From the NCBI GenBank assembly GCA_046351215.1, contig JAXLYX010000015.1:1-64000 (forward strand): a DNA stretch of 64,000 nt. The letters are read 5' to 3'. Both the position numbers and the translations under genes were made by a program. Below the pieces are notes generated by a model. It ran no database searches and had not been told where the DNA came from. It saw only the letters and a program-made list of their open reading frames with translations. This DNA comes from JAXLYX01 sp046351215 (GTDB taxonomy: Bacteria > Myxococcota_A > Polyangia > Polyangiales > Houyiibacteriaceae). Shown in pieces: positions 20,735 through 29,417 of this stretch. Within the stretch, counting starts at the first letter, position 1. Each line of letters opens with the position of its first letter.

Positions 20735-21970
20735 GTGGATCCGCGTCTCCTCGTGATCGACCTCATCGAGAAGGTCTGCCTGCTCGCGACGGCGGGGTTC
20801 ATCTCCGTGCTCGTGCCCGCGTTCCGACAGCGCCTCCTCGGCCTCGGTCGCCCACGGGATCGCCTCTACGCGGGGCTCTTCGGTCTCGTGCTCTCCATGT
20901 GGGGCGCGAAGCTCGGCGACTTCTGGATGGGCTACGACGTGAACCTCCGGAACGTCGGCATCCTGCTCGCGGCCGTGCTCGGAGGGCTGCGCACGGGGCT
21001 CGCCATCGGCCTCCTCGCGGGCGCGTTCTACGTCTTCCGCGTGGAGATCCACGCCGGCTTCCCCGCGATCCTCGCGGCCGTGCTCACGGGCGTCTTCGCC
21101 GGCCTCGTCGCCGAGCGGAGGCCCGCCGAATTCCAGCGGTTCCGCGCGTTCCCGACCGCGCTCGGCGTCCAGCTCCTCGCCAACGTCTCGACCGCCGTCG
21201 TCCTCGCCCCCTTCGGCTATCACCTGCCCGGGAGCGACGCGATCCTGCCCCTCCTGCTCTACGTCGCGCTCAACGCGGCGGGATTGGCCGTGATGACCGC
21301 CGTCGCCCGCGTCGTCGTCCAGCGCGAGGAGCAGGCGCGAGCCCTCGCCGAGGCTCGCTCCGCGGCGAGCATGCTGGCGCTCGAGTCCCTCCGGCGGAAG
21401 CTCGAGCCGCACTTCCTCTTCAACTCGCTGAACGCGCTCCGCGCCACGATCCGCACGGATCCGATGCTCGCCCGCGAGCTCGTGCTCGATCTCGCGGACC
21501 TCTATCGCTATCTCCTGCACCACCCCGACGACTCCACGCTCGCCGCCGAGTTCGACCACGCGCGCGCCTACCTGCGGATCGAGCGTGCCCGACTCGGCCA
21601 ATCGCGCCTCTCGGTGGACTCGGAGCTCCCGGACGCCCTGCGCAACCACCGGGTTCCGGCCCTCCTGCTCCAGCCGCTGGTCGAGAACGCCGTGAAACAC
21701 GGCATCGCGACGCGGAAGGCCGGCGGCTCGGTGCGGATCTCCGCCTTCACGAACGAACGCTACATCTTCATCGAGGTGCGCGATCGCGGCACGGGAGAGC
21801 TCCTCGGCGCCCCGGAGCCGGGGAGCGGAATCGCGCTCGCGGCCCTGAAAGAGAGCCTCGATCGGCGCTTCGGCGACGAGGCGAGCATCGACCTCGAGGT
21901 GGGTGACGCGGAGACGCTCGCCCGAGTACGCTTGCCGCTCGCCAGCACCGACCCTCGACGAGAGAGCTGA
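20735..21970 (+). CDS. LytS-family sensor histidine kinase
   Basis: A 411-residue membrane kinase. Five to six hydrophobic segments fill residues 1-195, in the manner of 5TM-LytS sensors. The His_kinase domain has phospho-acceptor H226 in EPHFLFNSLNAL, and the ATPase has QPLVENAVKHGI and a GSGIALA G-box. The start is GTG at 20735. The stop overlaps the ATG of the LytTR regulator, so it is a coupled two-component pair. No ligand-binding extracytoplasmic loop is evident; signal unknown. Confidence 0.9.
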   Translation: MDPRLLVIDLIEKVCLLATAGFISVLVPAFRQRLLGLGRPRDRLYAGLFGLVLSMWGAKLGDFWMGYDVNLRNVGILLAAVLGGLRTGLAIGLLAGAFYVFRVEIHAGFPAILAAVLTGVFAGLVAERRPAEFQRFRAFPTALGVQLLANVSTAVVLAPFGYHLPGSDAILPLLLYVALNAAGLAVMTAVARVVVQREEQARALAEARSAASMLALESLRRKLEPHFLFNSLNALRATIRTDPMLARELVLDLADLYRYLLHHPDDSTLAAEFDHARAYLRIERARLGQSRLSVDSELPDALRNHRVPALLLQPLVENAVKHGIATRKAGGSVRISAFTNERYIFIEVRDRGTGELLGAPEPGSGIALAALKESLDRRFGDEASIDLEVGDAETLARVRLPLASTDPRRES

Positions 21971-22725
21971 TGTCCAAGGCCCGCCCCGAGCTGATCCAGG
22001 CACTATTGGTCGACGACGAGCCCGCCGCGCGCGACGAGCTCTCGTTCCTGCTCGAGCAATGCGGCGACGTCTGCATCGTCGGAGAGGCCTCGAGCGCGAG
22101 CGAAGCCCTCGCGCTCCTCGCCTCCGACGCCCCCGACGTCGTCTTCGTCGATCTCCGCATGCCCGGTCCCGACGGGATCGCGCTCGCCGAAGCGATCAAG
22201 GCCCGCCATCCACAGACGGCCGTGATCGTGGTGAGCGCCCACGACGAGGGCGCGCTCCGCGCGTTCGAGGCGCGCGTGCTCGACTACCTCCTCAAGCCCG
22301 TCCGACTCGAGCGCCTCAAGGCCGCGCTCGGTCGGGTCCGCGAGCTGCCGCGCGCGAAGGAAGGCGAAGGCGAGTCCGAGGGGCCGCTCGATCGGCTCGC
22401 GGTGCGCCGCAAGGGCGGCTACGTCGTCGTCGACATCGCCGACGTCGTCTACTTCGAGGTGCAGGACGAGCTCGTCTGGGCGGTGACGGCGGACGATCGG
22501 TTCGCGCTCGACCTGCCGCTCGCCCAGCTCTCGCGGCGGCTGCCCGAGGATCAGTTCTTCCGCTCGCACCGCGCCTGCCTCGTGCGCCTCGATCGCATCC
22601 GGAACATCGAGCCCGTGGGCACGGGCGCCTACGAGCTCGTGCTCGATCATCCGGCAGCACCGAGGGTTCCGCTCGCGCGCGAGCGCGTCCGCTCGCTGCG
22701 GGAGCGGATCCCGTTCGCGGGCTGA
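21970..22725 (+). CDS. LytTR-family response regulator
   Basis: A 251-residue DNA-binding regulator. The receiver has DDEP at the N-terminus, acceptor D61 (VFVDLRMPGPDG) and K109 (YLLKPV). A LytTR domain covers about residues 143-250, with the typical FFRSHRACLVRLDRI and a preceding VVYFEVQDELV strand. It overlaps the LytS-like kinase by one base. Its targets are probably near; the upstream VWA gene is a natural candidate, but no LytTR-box repeats were recognised. Confidence 0.93.
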   Translation: MSKARPELIQALLVDDEPAARDELSFLLEQCGDVCIVGEASSASEALALLASDAPDVVFVDLRMPGPDGIALAEAIKARHPQTAVIVVSAHDEGALRAFEARVLDYLLKPVRLERLKAALGRVRELPRAKEGEGESEGPLDRLAVRRKGGYVVVDIADVVYFEVQDELVWAVTADDRFALDLPLAQLSRRLPEDQFFRSHRACLVRLDRIRNIEPVGTGAYELVLDHPAAPRVPLARERVRSLRERIPFAG

Positions 22726-22729
22726 GGGC

Positions 22730-24529
22730 TCAAGGCGCGGGCGGCGCGCCCGCCTGCAGACGCTCGAGCTGCGCCGAGAGCTCCCGGACGCGCGCCTCGG
22801 CCGCCTGACGCGCGGCGTCGACCGCGTCCCTCGCGGCCTCCGCATCCCGTACGCGGGCGGCGAGCGCATCGCGCTCGGTCGCGGCGGAATCCCGTTCGGA
22901 CGCGAGGCGCTGGGCCTCGGAGACGGCGATGTCGCGCGCCTGCTCGAGCCTCGTGATCGACTGACGGGCCGCATCGCGATCGCGCGTGGCGTCGACGAGC
23001 TGGCTCCGGAGGTTCGCGATGAGGTCGAGCATCGTGCCGCGCTCGGCCTGGAGCTGGCTCGCGCGCGCCTCGGCCGCCTGCCGGAGCCCACGCTCCTCGG
23101 ACTCCGCCTCTTGGGCCTGGTGCCGCGCGACGAGCGCCGCGGCCTCGATGCTCCGGGCCTGTCGCGTCTTCTCGTCGGCGATCCGCCGCAGCTCGTCGGC
23201 GCGCTGCCGCGCCTCGTCGGATTCGTTCTGGTGCTGCTCCGCCTCGGCGGCGCGACGCTTCGCCTCGGCGGCATCGGCCCAGGCCGCGTCCGCGGCGCCG
23301 GCCGCGGTCTCCGCTTCGCGTCGCGCGGCGACGGCCGCTTCGCGGTTCTGCTCGGCCTGCTTCGACGCGCGGAAGAAGAGCCCGAGCGCGACGGCGGCGA
23401 CGAGGGCGAGCACACCGCCGAGCGCGTACCACTTGGCCTTCGCACGCCGCTCCGCCGCACGGACCTCGGGCTCCGAGAGCACGGCGAGCTCGCCGAGGAA
23501 TTCGTCCGCCGAGGGGCGCGCGTCGGGATCGTCCGCGAGCCAGCGCGCGAAATGGGGATCGAGGTAGCGCAGCCCGCTCGCGGTGAACGGAGGGATGCGC
23601 TCGGTGATCCGGCGCGCGAGCACGGCGCGCGGATCGGCGTCGTCGCGCGGGAACGTCTCGGGCTCGAGCACCTCGCGCAGGCTGAGCGCGAGCGAATACA
23701 CGTCCGCCGCGGGTCCGACCGGGATCGCGTCGCCTAGAGCCGCCTTCGCGACCTCGGGCGAGGCGTAGCGCGGCGTGAAGCCGAGCAGCGCCTCGTCGGC
23801 CGCGACCGCGGTGCCGAGATCGATCAGCGTCGGGATCGTCCCGTCGAAGCCGTGCACCTTCGCGAGGAAGACGTTCGCGGGCTTGATGTCGTGGTGGCGC
23901 AGACCGACCGCGTGGATCGCGGAGACGCCGGCGGCGAGCTTCTCGAAGATGGGACGCGCCACGAGGCGATCGAGGCGCTTGTCCTCGAGGGTCTCGCCCT
24001 CGAGCCAGGGCATCACGATCATCAGCTTGTCGCCGACCCAGCCGAAGTCGTGGAAGTTCACGACCGAGGGATGGCGGACCGAGGCGAGCATCCGGAGCTC
24101 GCGCATCGGGCCGGCGCGGCCCTCTTCGCCCCCGTGCACGAGGACGATCTTGATCGCGAGGCGTCGCCCCGGGATCTCGCGATCCTCCGCCTCGTACACC
24201 TCGCCGCAGCCTCCGTGGGCGGCGGCGCGGACGATCCGGTAGCGGCCCTCGAGGAGCTCGCCGGGGCGCAGTAGGTACGCGTGTCCGTCGGGCGCCGGCT
24301 CGGAAGGCTGCGACCGTCCGCCCTGCCGGACGCGGCCCGACGGAACGGTCCCGACCGCCCGGGGCTTCGAGACGGCGGTCGACGACGAGCCCGCGGGATC
24401 GAGGTGGACGGCGGGCTGCGTCGAGCTCGAGGCCCGGACCTCGGAGGTCGAAGCGGCCTCGGGCGACTCGGACCGTTCCCCGTCCTTCGCGCCCCAACCG
24501 CCCGTCACCGTCTTGCCGTCTTCGCCCAT
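22730..24529 (-). CDS. Ser/Thr protein kinase with HHD/DLG variants and long coiled coil
   Basis: A 599-residue transmembrane kinase. A disordered Ser/Pro-rich N-terminus (1-85) precedes the kinase domain with HGGCGEVYEA, K127 (AIKI), HHDIKPANVF (D214) and DLG (D237). HHD and DLG replace HRD and DFG, but the catalytic Lys and both Asp residues remain, so activity is plausible. A TM helix (WYALGGVLALVAAVALGLFF) follows, then about 200 residues of Ala/Glu/Arg-rich coiled coil predicted to be periplasmic. It is convergent with the LytTR regulator, 4 bp apart. Confidence 0.87.
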   Translation of the reverse strand: MGEDGKTVTGGWGAKDGERSESPEAASTSEVRASSSTQPAVHLDPAGSSSTAVSKPRAVGTVPSGRVRQGGRSQPSEPAPDGHAYLLRPGELLEGRYRIVRAAAHGGCGEVYEAEDREIPGRRLAIKIVLVHGGEEGRAGPMRELRMLASVRHPSVVNFHDFGWVGDKLMIVMPWLEGETLEDKRLDRLVARPIFEKLAAGVSAIHAVGLRHHDIKPANVFLAKVHGFDGTIPTLIDLGTAVAADEALLGFTPRYASPEVAKAALGDAIPVGPAADVYSLALSLREVLEPETFPRDDADPRAVLARRITERIPPFTASGLRYLDPHFARWLADDPDARPSADEFLGELAVLSEPEVRAAERRAKAKWYALGGVLALVAAVALGLFFRASKQAEQNREAAVAARREAETAAGAADAAWADAAEAKRRAAEAEQHQNESDEARQRADELRRIADEKTRQARSIEAAALVARHQAQEAESEERGLRQAAEARASQLQAERGTMLDLIANLRSQLVDATRDRDAARQSITRLEQARDIAVSEAQRLASERDSAATERDALAARVRDAEAARDAVDAARQAAEARVRELSAQLERLQAGAPPAP

Positions 24530-24547
24530 CCGCCCGGCTTCCGTCCG

Positions 24548-25246
24548 CTAGGCCCGGGACACCCTCTTCTTCCGGCCGCCCTCGGACGGCTCCGTTCTCG
24601 CACGGACGGCCTCCGGATTCATCCCCTTCGCGATCGGGATGGGGGGAGGGAGCGTCGAGCCGATGACGAGGCGGCCGAGCAGCGCGAGCGCATCGCCCGT
24701 CTCGTGCGGATCGCGCGGCGCCACGACCGCGTACGAGAGGATGACGCGGATGCCGAGCTCGACGATCGCGCGGGGCGGGACGCTCGGGGCCGCCGCCGAC
24801 GCGAAGGCCGGCGCGAGCAGCTCGGTCGCCGCCGAGAGCAGCGTGTCCGAGCCGAGGAGGATCGCGGTCGTGACGACGGCGCTCTCCCCGTGGAACATCG
24901 GACCGAACCAGGGCTCTGCCGGGAGGGTCTTCACGATGTCCGCGACGATCGCGGCGACGAGCTCGCTCGGCTCGTCGATCCGGCCGGCGAGCTCCGCGAT
25001 GCGGGGCATCGTGCGCTCCGCGTACGGGCCGACGAGCGAGAGGATCAGCGCCTCGACGATCGCCTCCTTCGACGAGAAGTGCCGATACACGGTGGGACGC
25101 GTGACGTCCGCCTCGGCCGCGACGTCCGCGAGCGACGTGCGCGCGACGCCACGCCGCATCACCACGCGCCCGGCGGCCTCCACGAGGAGCTTCCGGGCAT
25201 CGCCCGCAGTGCCCGGGGCATTCGGCCCCCAACGACGACCCGCCAT
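24548..25246 (-). CDS. TetR-family transcriptional regulator
   Basis: A 232-residue repressor. The N-terminal HTH reads SLADVAAEADVTRPTVYRHF, the canonical TetR signature, and is followed by SSKEAIVEALIL. The C-terminal ligand domain is unassigned. The ATG at 25246 lies 2 bp after the stop of the ene-reductase gene, with GGGAGG upstream. A 24-bp palindrome in front of that gene (26521-26544) is the likely operator for autoregulation of the pair. Confidence 0.92.
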   Translation of the reverse strand: MAGRRWGPNAPGTAGDARKLLVEAAGRVVMRRGVARTSLADVAAEADVTRPTVYRHFSSKEAIVEALILSLVGPYAERTMPRIAELAGRIDEPSELVAAIVADIVKTLPAEPWFGPMFHGESAVVTTAILLGSDTLLSAATELLAPAFASAAAPSVPPRAIVELGIRVILSYAVVAPRDPHETGDALALLGRLVIGSTLPPPIPIAKGMNPEAVRARTEPSEGGRKKRVSRA

Positions 25247-25248
25247 GC

Positions 25249-26511
25249 TCAACCTCCCGTTCCCGCGATCTTCAGGTGGATGCCGCGCGAGACCTCGCGC
25301 TCGCGCATCGCGATCTGGGCCGGCTGCTTGGCGCAGATCACGCCGCCCGCCCGGTCCATCTCGGTGATGCAGACGTTGCAGGGCGTGCAGCCCGAGCGCG
25401 CCAGCTCGCCGCGCCGGTACTTGTTCGGCAGCTCCGGATCGTGGAGCAGCGCCCGACCCATCGCGACGAAGTCGAAGCCCTCGCGCCGTGCGGTCGCGAG
25501 ATCGTCGAGGGAGGTCGCGCCGCCGACGAGGACGAGCGGCATCTTCACCGCGGCCCGGATCTTCCGTGCCATCGGGAGGAAGAAGAGCGGCTCGTAGGGG
25601 ATCTTCGGGACGAACATCGGACCGAAGAGCGCGAGCGCGATCTTCTGCATCGGGATGCTCTCGACCTCGATCATCTGCTTCAGGGGCCTGTCGCCGCGCA
25701 GGAGGTACATCGCGCTGTGGCTGACGAGGCCGCCCGAGAGGACGAGCGAGGTGATGCCGGCATTCTCGAGCGCCTTCGCGATCTCGACCGCCTCGTCGAC
25801 GTGCAGGCCCCCGGTGACTCCGTCGTCGACGTTCACCTTCGCGACGAGGGGATAGTCCGGTCCGACGCGACGACGGGCCTCTTCGACCACGCGCAGCGGG
25901 AATCGCAGGCGGTTCGCGACCGAGCCGCCGAACTCGTCCTTCCGCTTGTTGCGGTGCGGGCTCAGGAACTGGCTCAGGAGGTAGCCGTGGCCGAGGTGGA
26001 GCTCGACCGCGTCGAAGCCGGCCTCGCGGGCATGAAAGGTCGCGCTCCCGAAGTCCTTCACCGTGCGGGCGATGTCCTCGGCCGTCATCGCGTGCGCCCA
26101 GGTCAGCCCCTTCATCGCGCCGTAGGCGTTGAAGCCGAACGAGGGGCCGAGCGGGCCACGCTTGCCGATCAGGTCCGCGTTCTTGCTGAAGCCGCCGGCA
26201 TGGCCGACCTGCAGCATCGCGGCCGCGCCCTCGGCGTGGACGGCGTCGGTGATCGCGCGGAGCGGCTTCACCGTGTCCTCGCGCATCACCATCTGGTTCT
26301 CGAAGGTCTTCCCCTCGGGCGAGACGGCGCAGTAGGCGACGGTCGTCATGCCGACGCCGCCCTTCGCGAGATCGCGGTGGTGCCGGAGGAGCGACTCGGT
26401 CGGGAGGCCGCCGAGGACCATCCCCTCGTACGTCGCGGTCTTCACGATGCGATTGCGCAGGGCGAGGGAGCCGAGGCGGCCGGGCTCGAAGATCGGGTGG
26501 GTGGAGCTCAT
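25249..26511 (-). CDS. Old yellow enzyme-family NADH:flavin oxidoreductase
   Basis: A 420-residue TIM-barrel FMN protein. It has FEPGRLGSLALRNRIVKT, a QVGHAGGFS region, HLGHGYLLSQFLSPHRNKR, and the C-terminal FMN-phosphate segment LVGGATSLDDLATAR. Near the end Cys residues in CTPCNVC plus a Cys 12 residues later resemble the Fe-S site of dienoyl-CoA-reductase-type members. The extra Rossmann domains of those enzymes are absent. The ATG at 26511 is chosen; the longer frame would run through the operator. It is co-transcribed with tetR. Substrate unknown, probably an electrophilic enone. Confidence 0.9.
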   Translation of the reverse strand: MSSTHPIFEPGRLGSLALRNRIVKTATYEGMVLGGLPTESLLRHHRDLAKGGVGMTTVAYCAVSPEGKTFENQMVMREDTVKPLRAITDAVHAEGAAAMLQVGHAGGFSKNADLIGKRGPLGPSFGFNAYGAMKGLTWAHAMTAEDIARTVKDFGSATFHAREAGFDAVELHLGHGYLLSQFLSPHRNKRKDEFGGSVANRLRFPLRVVEEARRRVGPDYPLVAKVNVDDGVTGGLHVDEAVEIAKALENAGITSLVLSGGLVSHSAMYLLRGDRPLKQMIEVESIPMQKIALALFGPMFVPKIPYEPLFFLPMARKIRAAVKMPLVLVGGATSLDDLATARREGFDFVAMGRALLHDPELPNKYRRGELARSGCTPCNVCITEMDRAGGVICAKQPAQIAMREREVSRGIHLKIAGTGG

Positions 26512-26520
26512 CGAACGGAC

Positions 26521-26544
26521 TTTACACTTTCGCGTATGTGTAAA
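26521..26544. promoter_or_regulatory. TetR-type operator palindrome overlapping promoter
   Basis: A 24-bp inverted repeat has perfect 7-bp outer arms (TTTACAC and GTGTAAA) and a symmetric CGCG centre; 20 of 24 positions are symmetric. It sits 10-33 bp upstream of the ene-reductase ATG. On the minus strand TTGTTT and TAAAGT, 17 bp apart, can be read as -35 and -10 around it, so binding would block transcription. TetR genes with such sites usually repress their own operon. Confidence 0.75.
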
Positions 26545-26580
26545 CAATATCCGTGAACGAGGACATCGCCCCCGCGGACC

Positions 26581-28221
26581 TCATCCCCCGGCGGATCGAC
26601 GCACGAGCTCGAGCTTGTTCTTCGCCATCTTCCCGAGCTTCGTGCGACCGGCCTCCTTCACGACGGCCGCGAGGAGCTCCTCGCCGAGCGGCGAGCCCTC
26701 TTCGACGAGGTGGAAGCCGACGTAGTAGAGGTGCTCCGCGTCGAAGCGGCGATCCTTCCCGAGCGCCGTCGCGACGTCGAAGCCCGCGTCCGAGAGCTTC
26801 GCGAGCATCGAGAGCGCTTCGTCCTCCGTGCGCGCCGCGGGGAGCGTGCTCCGGGGGCTCTTCGCGAGGAGCGCGGCGGCGAGGCGGTAGCGATCCTCGT
26901 CGGTCGCGAGCTCGCCCTGCGCGAGCAGCCGGAGCACGGCCTCGAGCCGCTCCTCCTTCTTCGACTTCCGCAGCTTGTCGGAGAGCTCCCGGAGCCCCGC
27001 GTCGAAGCCCTTCGCGTCGGCCTCGCGCGCGACGTCGGCGTGCGCGGCATGCGAGGTCCCTGCGGCGATCCGCTCGAGCGCGGCGGCGACGAGCTTCTTG
27101 CGGGCCGCGGGCTTGAGCGCGCCGATCCTCGGCCGGAGCGCGAGACGCAGGGCGTTCGCGTGGAACGAGTCGTGCGTCTCGGCCATCGCCTCGACGAGCG
27201 TCGAGAGCGCGTCGTCGCGGCGGCCGAGGGCCTCGGCCGCGAGGTCCTGCCGCTTGCGATCCTGGGTGGCGAGGAGATCGACGAGCGCGCGCGTCGCCTC
27301 GGCGCCGGGGACGCGCGAGAGCTTCTCGATCGCGAGACGCGCCCGATCGAAGTCCGGATGGCGACCGATGCGGGCGAACGCGCGTGCGTGGGCCGATCCC
27401 ACTTCGAGCGCGACGAGGCCCATCAGGGCGGCCTGCGAGAGCAGCCGATCCGGCGCCTCGGCCGCGTCGACGTAGGCCTCGACGACCTCGTCGATCCGCT
27501 TCCCGTCCTTCCCCGCGAAGCGGAGCCCGATCAGCGCCTCGAGCCTCACGGAGTGTGGGACCGTGCGATCCTTCGCGTACGGAAGGAGGACCTCGAGCGC
27601 CCGCGGATCGTCCACGTAGCCGAGGATCTTGAGCGCCGCGGAGAGCGCGACGGCGGGCAGCGGCTGCCGCTTCGAGAGCTTCGCGATCACGCGCTTCGAC
27701 TCCGCGAGCCACATCGAGCGGGTCTTCGCGTCGGCGTCGGCGATCTCGGGCCGCACCTTCGCGGCGATCGTCCGCGCGGTCTCGGGATCCGCGTGCTCGA
27801 GCTCGTCGAGGAGGGCGACGGCGGCATCCTTCCGCCCGCCGAAGCGCGCGAGCACGGCGTCGAGCGCGCGCCGCTCGTCGCCCTGGGTCGTCGCGAGCCG
27901 CTCGCGGACGAAGGGAACGACCTCGTCGCCACAAGCGACGATCGCGCCGATCGCGGCGGCACGGACGTCGGCGTCGCGCGAGGCGAGCGCGGCCACGAGG
28001 CTCGGGAGGGCCTTCGGAGCCCCGATGCGGGCGAGCGCGTCGAGCGCCGGTCGCTGCAGCGGAGGGCTCCCCTCGTCGACCATCGCGCGGAGGCCGGCGA
28101 CCGCCTCCGGGGCCTTCACCTGGAGCTCGCCGAGGACGATCGCGGCCGCGATGCGTCGATCCGGGGCCTCGTGCGAGAGCAGCCGGACGACGTCGGCGAT
28201 GGGGGATTTCGTGCTCGCCAT
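26581..28221 (-). CDS. HEAT-repeat protein
   Basis: A 546-residue cytoplasmic-looking protein without signal peptide, built from helical pairs. The N-terminal half has clear HEAT/PBS-lyase repeats such as PLQRPALDALARIGAPKALPSLVAALASRDADVRAAAIGAI (shown only in part as a pattern of ~30-residue units). Later repeats are more diverged, and the C-terminus is Lys-rich. There is no catalytic motif; it is probably a scaffold. The ATG at 28221 begins MASTKSPIADVVRLL. Upstream of it, 49 bp away, is the thioesterase gene. Confidence 0.78.
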   Translation of the reverse strand: MASTKSPIADVVRLLSHEAPDRRIAAAIVLGELQVKAPEAVAGLRAMVDEGSPPLQRPALDALARIGAPKALPSLVAALASRDADVRAAAIGAIVACGDEVVPFVRERLATTQGDERRALDAVLARFGGRKDAAVALLDELEHADPETARTIAAKVRPEIADADAKTRSMWLAESKRVIAKLSKRQPLPAVALSAALKILGYVDDPRALEVLLPYAKDRTVPHSVRLEALIGLRFAGKDGKRIDEVVEAYVDAAEAPDRLLSQAALMGLVALEVGSAHARAFARIGRHPDFDRARLAIEKLSRVPGAEATRALVDLLATQDRKRQDLAAEALGRRDDALSTLVEAMAETHDSFHANALRLALRPRIGALKPAARKKLVAAALERIAAGTSHAAHADVAREADAKGFDAGLRELSDKLRKSKKEERLEAVLRLLAQGELATDEDRYRLAAALLAKSPRSTLPAARTEDEALSMLAKLSDAGFDVATALGKDRRFDAEHLYYVGFHLVEEGSPLGEELLAAVVKEAGRTKLGKMAKNKLELVRRSAGG

Positions 28222-28270
28222 GACGGCGAGGATGCCGGGGGGCCGGGCGGGGTGTCGAGACCCCCTCCGC

Positions 28271-28750
28271 TCAAGCCAGGAAGCGCTCGAACGCGGGGGG
28301 AAGCGTTCCCCCGAGGAAGCGCTCCGCCTCGGCCCGGCCGAGGATCGCGAAGCGGAACGTGCCCGAGAAGCAGTCCTTCCCGCCCTGGACGAGGCGGACC
28401 TCGACGATCGCATTCCTTCCCTCGCGCTCGACGATGCGGCTCCGGCCCTGCACCTCCACCCCGATCCGCACGGGGCGGAGCAGCCGCGCCTCGAAGGACG
28501 TCGTGAAGCCGAAGGTCCGCTCGAGGCCGACCAGGGCCCAGGCGGCGGTCTCGTCCGCCAGGGTCGAGACGAGCCCCCCATGCATGATCCCCGGCGGGCC
28601 CTGATGGCCCTCCCCGGGGACGAAGAGGGTCTCCATCTCGTCCCCCACCCTCCGGAACCGGAGGCGGAGGCCGTGGGGATGCGCGGGATCACAGCCGAAA
28701 CAGGGCATGGCGCCCCCGAAGACCCGACCGTCCTGCCATTCGTCTTGCAT
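28271..28750 (-). CDS. PaaI-like hotdog thioesterase
   Basis: A 159-residue single hotdog domain with the signature GPPGIMHGGLVSTLADE, carrying the His-Gly-Gly and Asp of the PaaI/YbgC-type acyl-CoA thioesterase site. The N-terminus has CFGCDPAHPHGL, a feature of the group resembling human THEM4/5. The ATG is at 28750. It is divergent from rpsO. The substrate acyl group is unknown. Confidence 0.87.
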   Translation of the reverse strand: MQDEWQDGRVFGGAMPCFGCDPAHPHGLRLRFRRVGDEMETLFVPGEGHQGPPGIMHGGLVSTLADETAAWALVGLERTFGFTTSFEARLLRPVRIGVEVQGRSRIVEREGRNAIVEVRLVQGGKDCFSGTFRFAILGRAEAERFLGGTLPPAFERFLA

Positions 28751-28814
28751 GGGGGGCAGCGTTCGCGCATCCCGGGGGGACGGCAACGGGAAGCGCCGAG
28801 GACGTCCCCCGTCC

Positions 28815-28843
28815 TTGACGCCCCGTCCCGCCCCTCCCATACT
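28815..28843 (+). promoter_or_regulatory. rpsO promoter
   Basis: TTGACG (28815-28820) and CATACT (28838-28843) are separated by 17 bases, about 60 bp upstream of the rpsO start. It is the only good match in the divergent intergenic region and fits a strongly expressed ribosomal protein gene. Confidence 0.6.
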
Positions 28844-28902
28844 CCCGCGCCTATTCGCCGGTACGTGTCAGGGCGCGAGGCGCCCCGAAGAGATTCAGGA
28901 CC

Positions 28903-29172
28903 ATGGCTCTACTCCCCGATCGCAAGACCGAGATCATCAAGTCGTTCCAGCTGCACCAGACCGACAGCGGGTCGCCCGAAGTGCAGATCGCGATCCTCAG
29001 CGAGCGCATCACGCAGCTCACCGAGCATTTCAAGACGCACGCGAAGGATCATCACTCGCGTCGGGGCCTCCTGAAGCTCGTCAGCCGTCGTCGTCGTCTC
29101 CTCGACTACGTCCGCGCGAACGACCTCGAGCGGTACAAGAAGCTGATCCAGACCCTCGGCATCCGTAAGTGA
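28903..29172 (+). CDS. rpsO: 30S ribosomal protein S15
   Basis: An 89-residue protein of normal length. It shows the typical TDSGSPEVQIAILSERI, LTEHFKTHAKDHHSRRGLL and VSRRRRLLDYV segments, which bind the 16S rRNA three-way junction. It starts at ATG 28903 with AGGA upstream and is followed by pnp, the conserved rpsO-pnp arrangement. Confidence 0.98.
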   Translation: MALLPDRKTEIIKSFQLHQTDSGSPEVQIAILSERITQLTEHFKTHAKDHHSRRGLLKLVSRRRRLLDYVRANDLERYKKLIQTLGIRK

Positions 29173-29180
29173 TGACGACG

Positions 29181-29225
29181 GGCACAACGGAGTGGCCGAG
29201 CCTTCGTGGCTTGGCCACTCGTGCC
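29181..29225 (+). promoter_or_regulatory. rpsO-pnp intergenic hairpin
   Basis: A long imperfect stem-loop begins 9 bp after the rpsO stop. The inner arms GAGTGGCC and GGCCACTC, the next pairs AGCC/GGCT around a TTCGT loop, and outer arms GGCAC/GTGCC are visible. Only a short T run follows, so it looks more like an attenuator or RNase III processing site than a full terminator. In E. coli the equivalent hairpin is cut by RNase III to start PNPase autoregulation; a parallel role here is inferred. Confidence 0.6.
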
Positions 29226-29417
29226 ATTTAACCCACCCTACTTCGTCTCAGGAATCGTCCGTCCGAGGGGGACGTGGATCGTTCGCTCTTCGCTTCGAGA
29301 GCTCGACGTGGATCGAGAGCTGGAACCGAGGATCGAGCCCCGAGCTCCCGCCGGCCGGACCGTGCAGCGCCCCTCGCGGCGCACGCGCCGACGACCGTCG
29401 GCCGGGAGTGAAAACAC

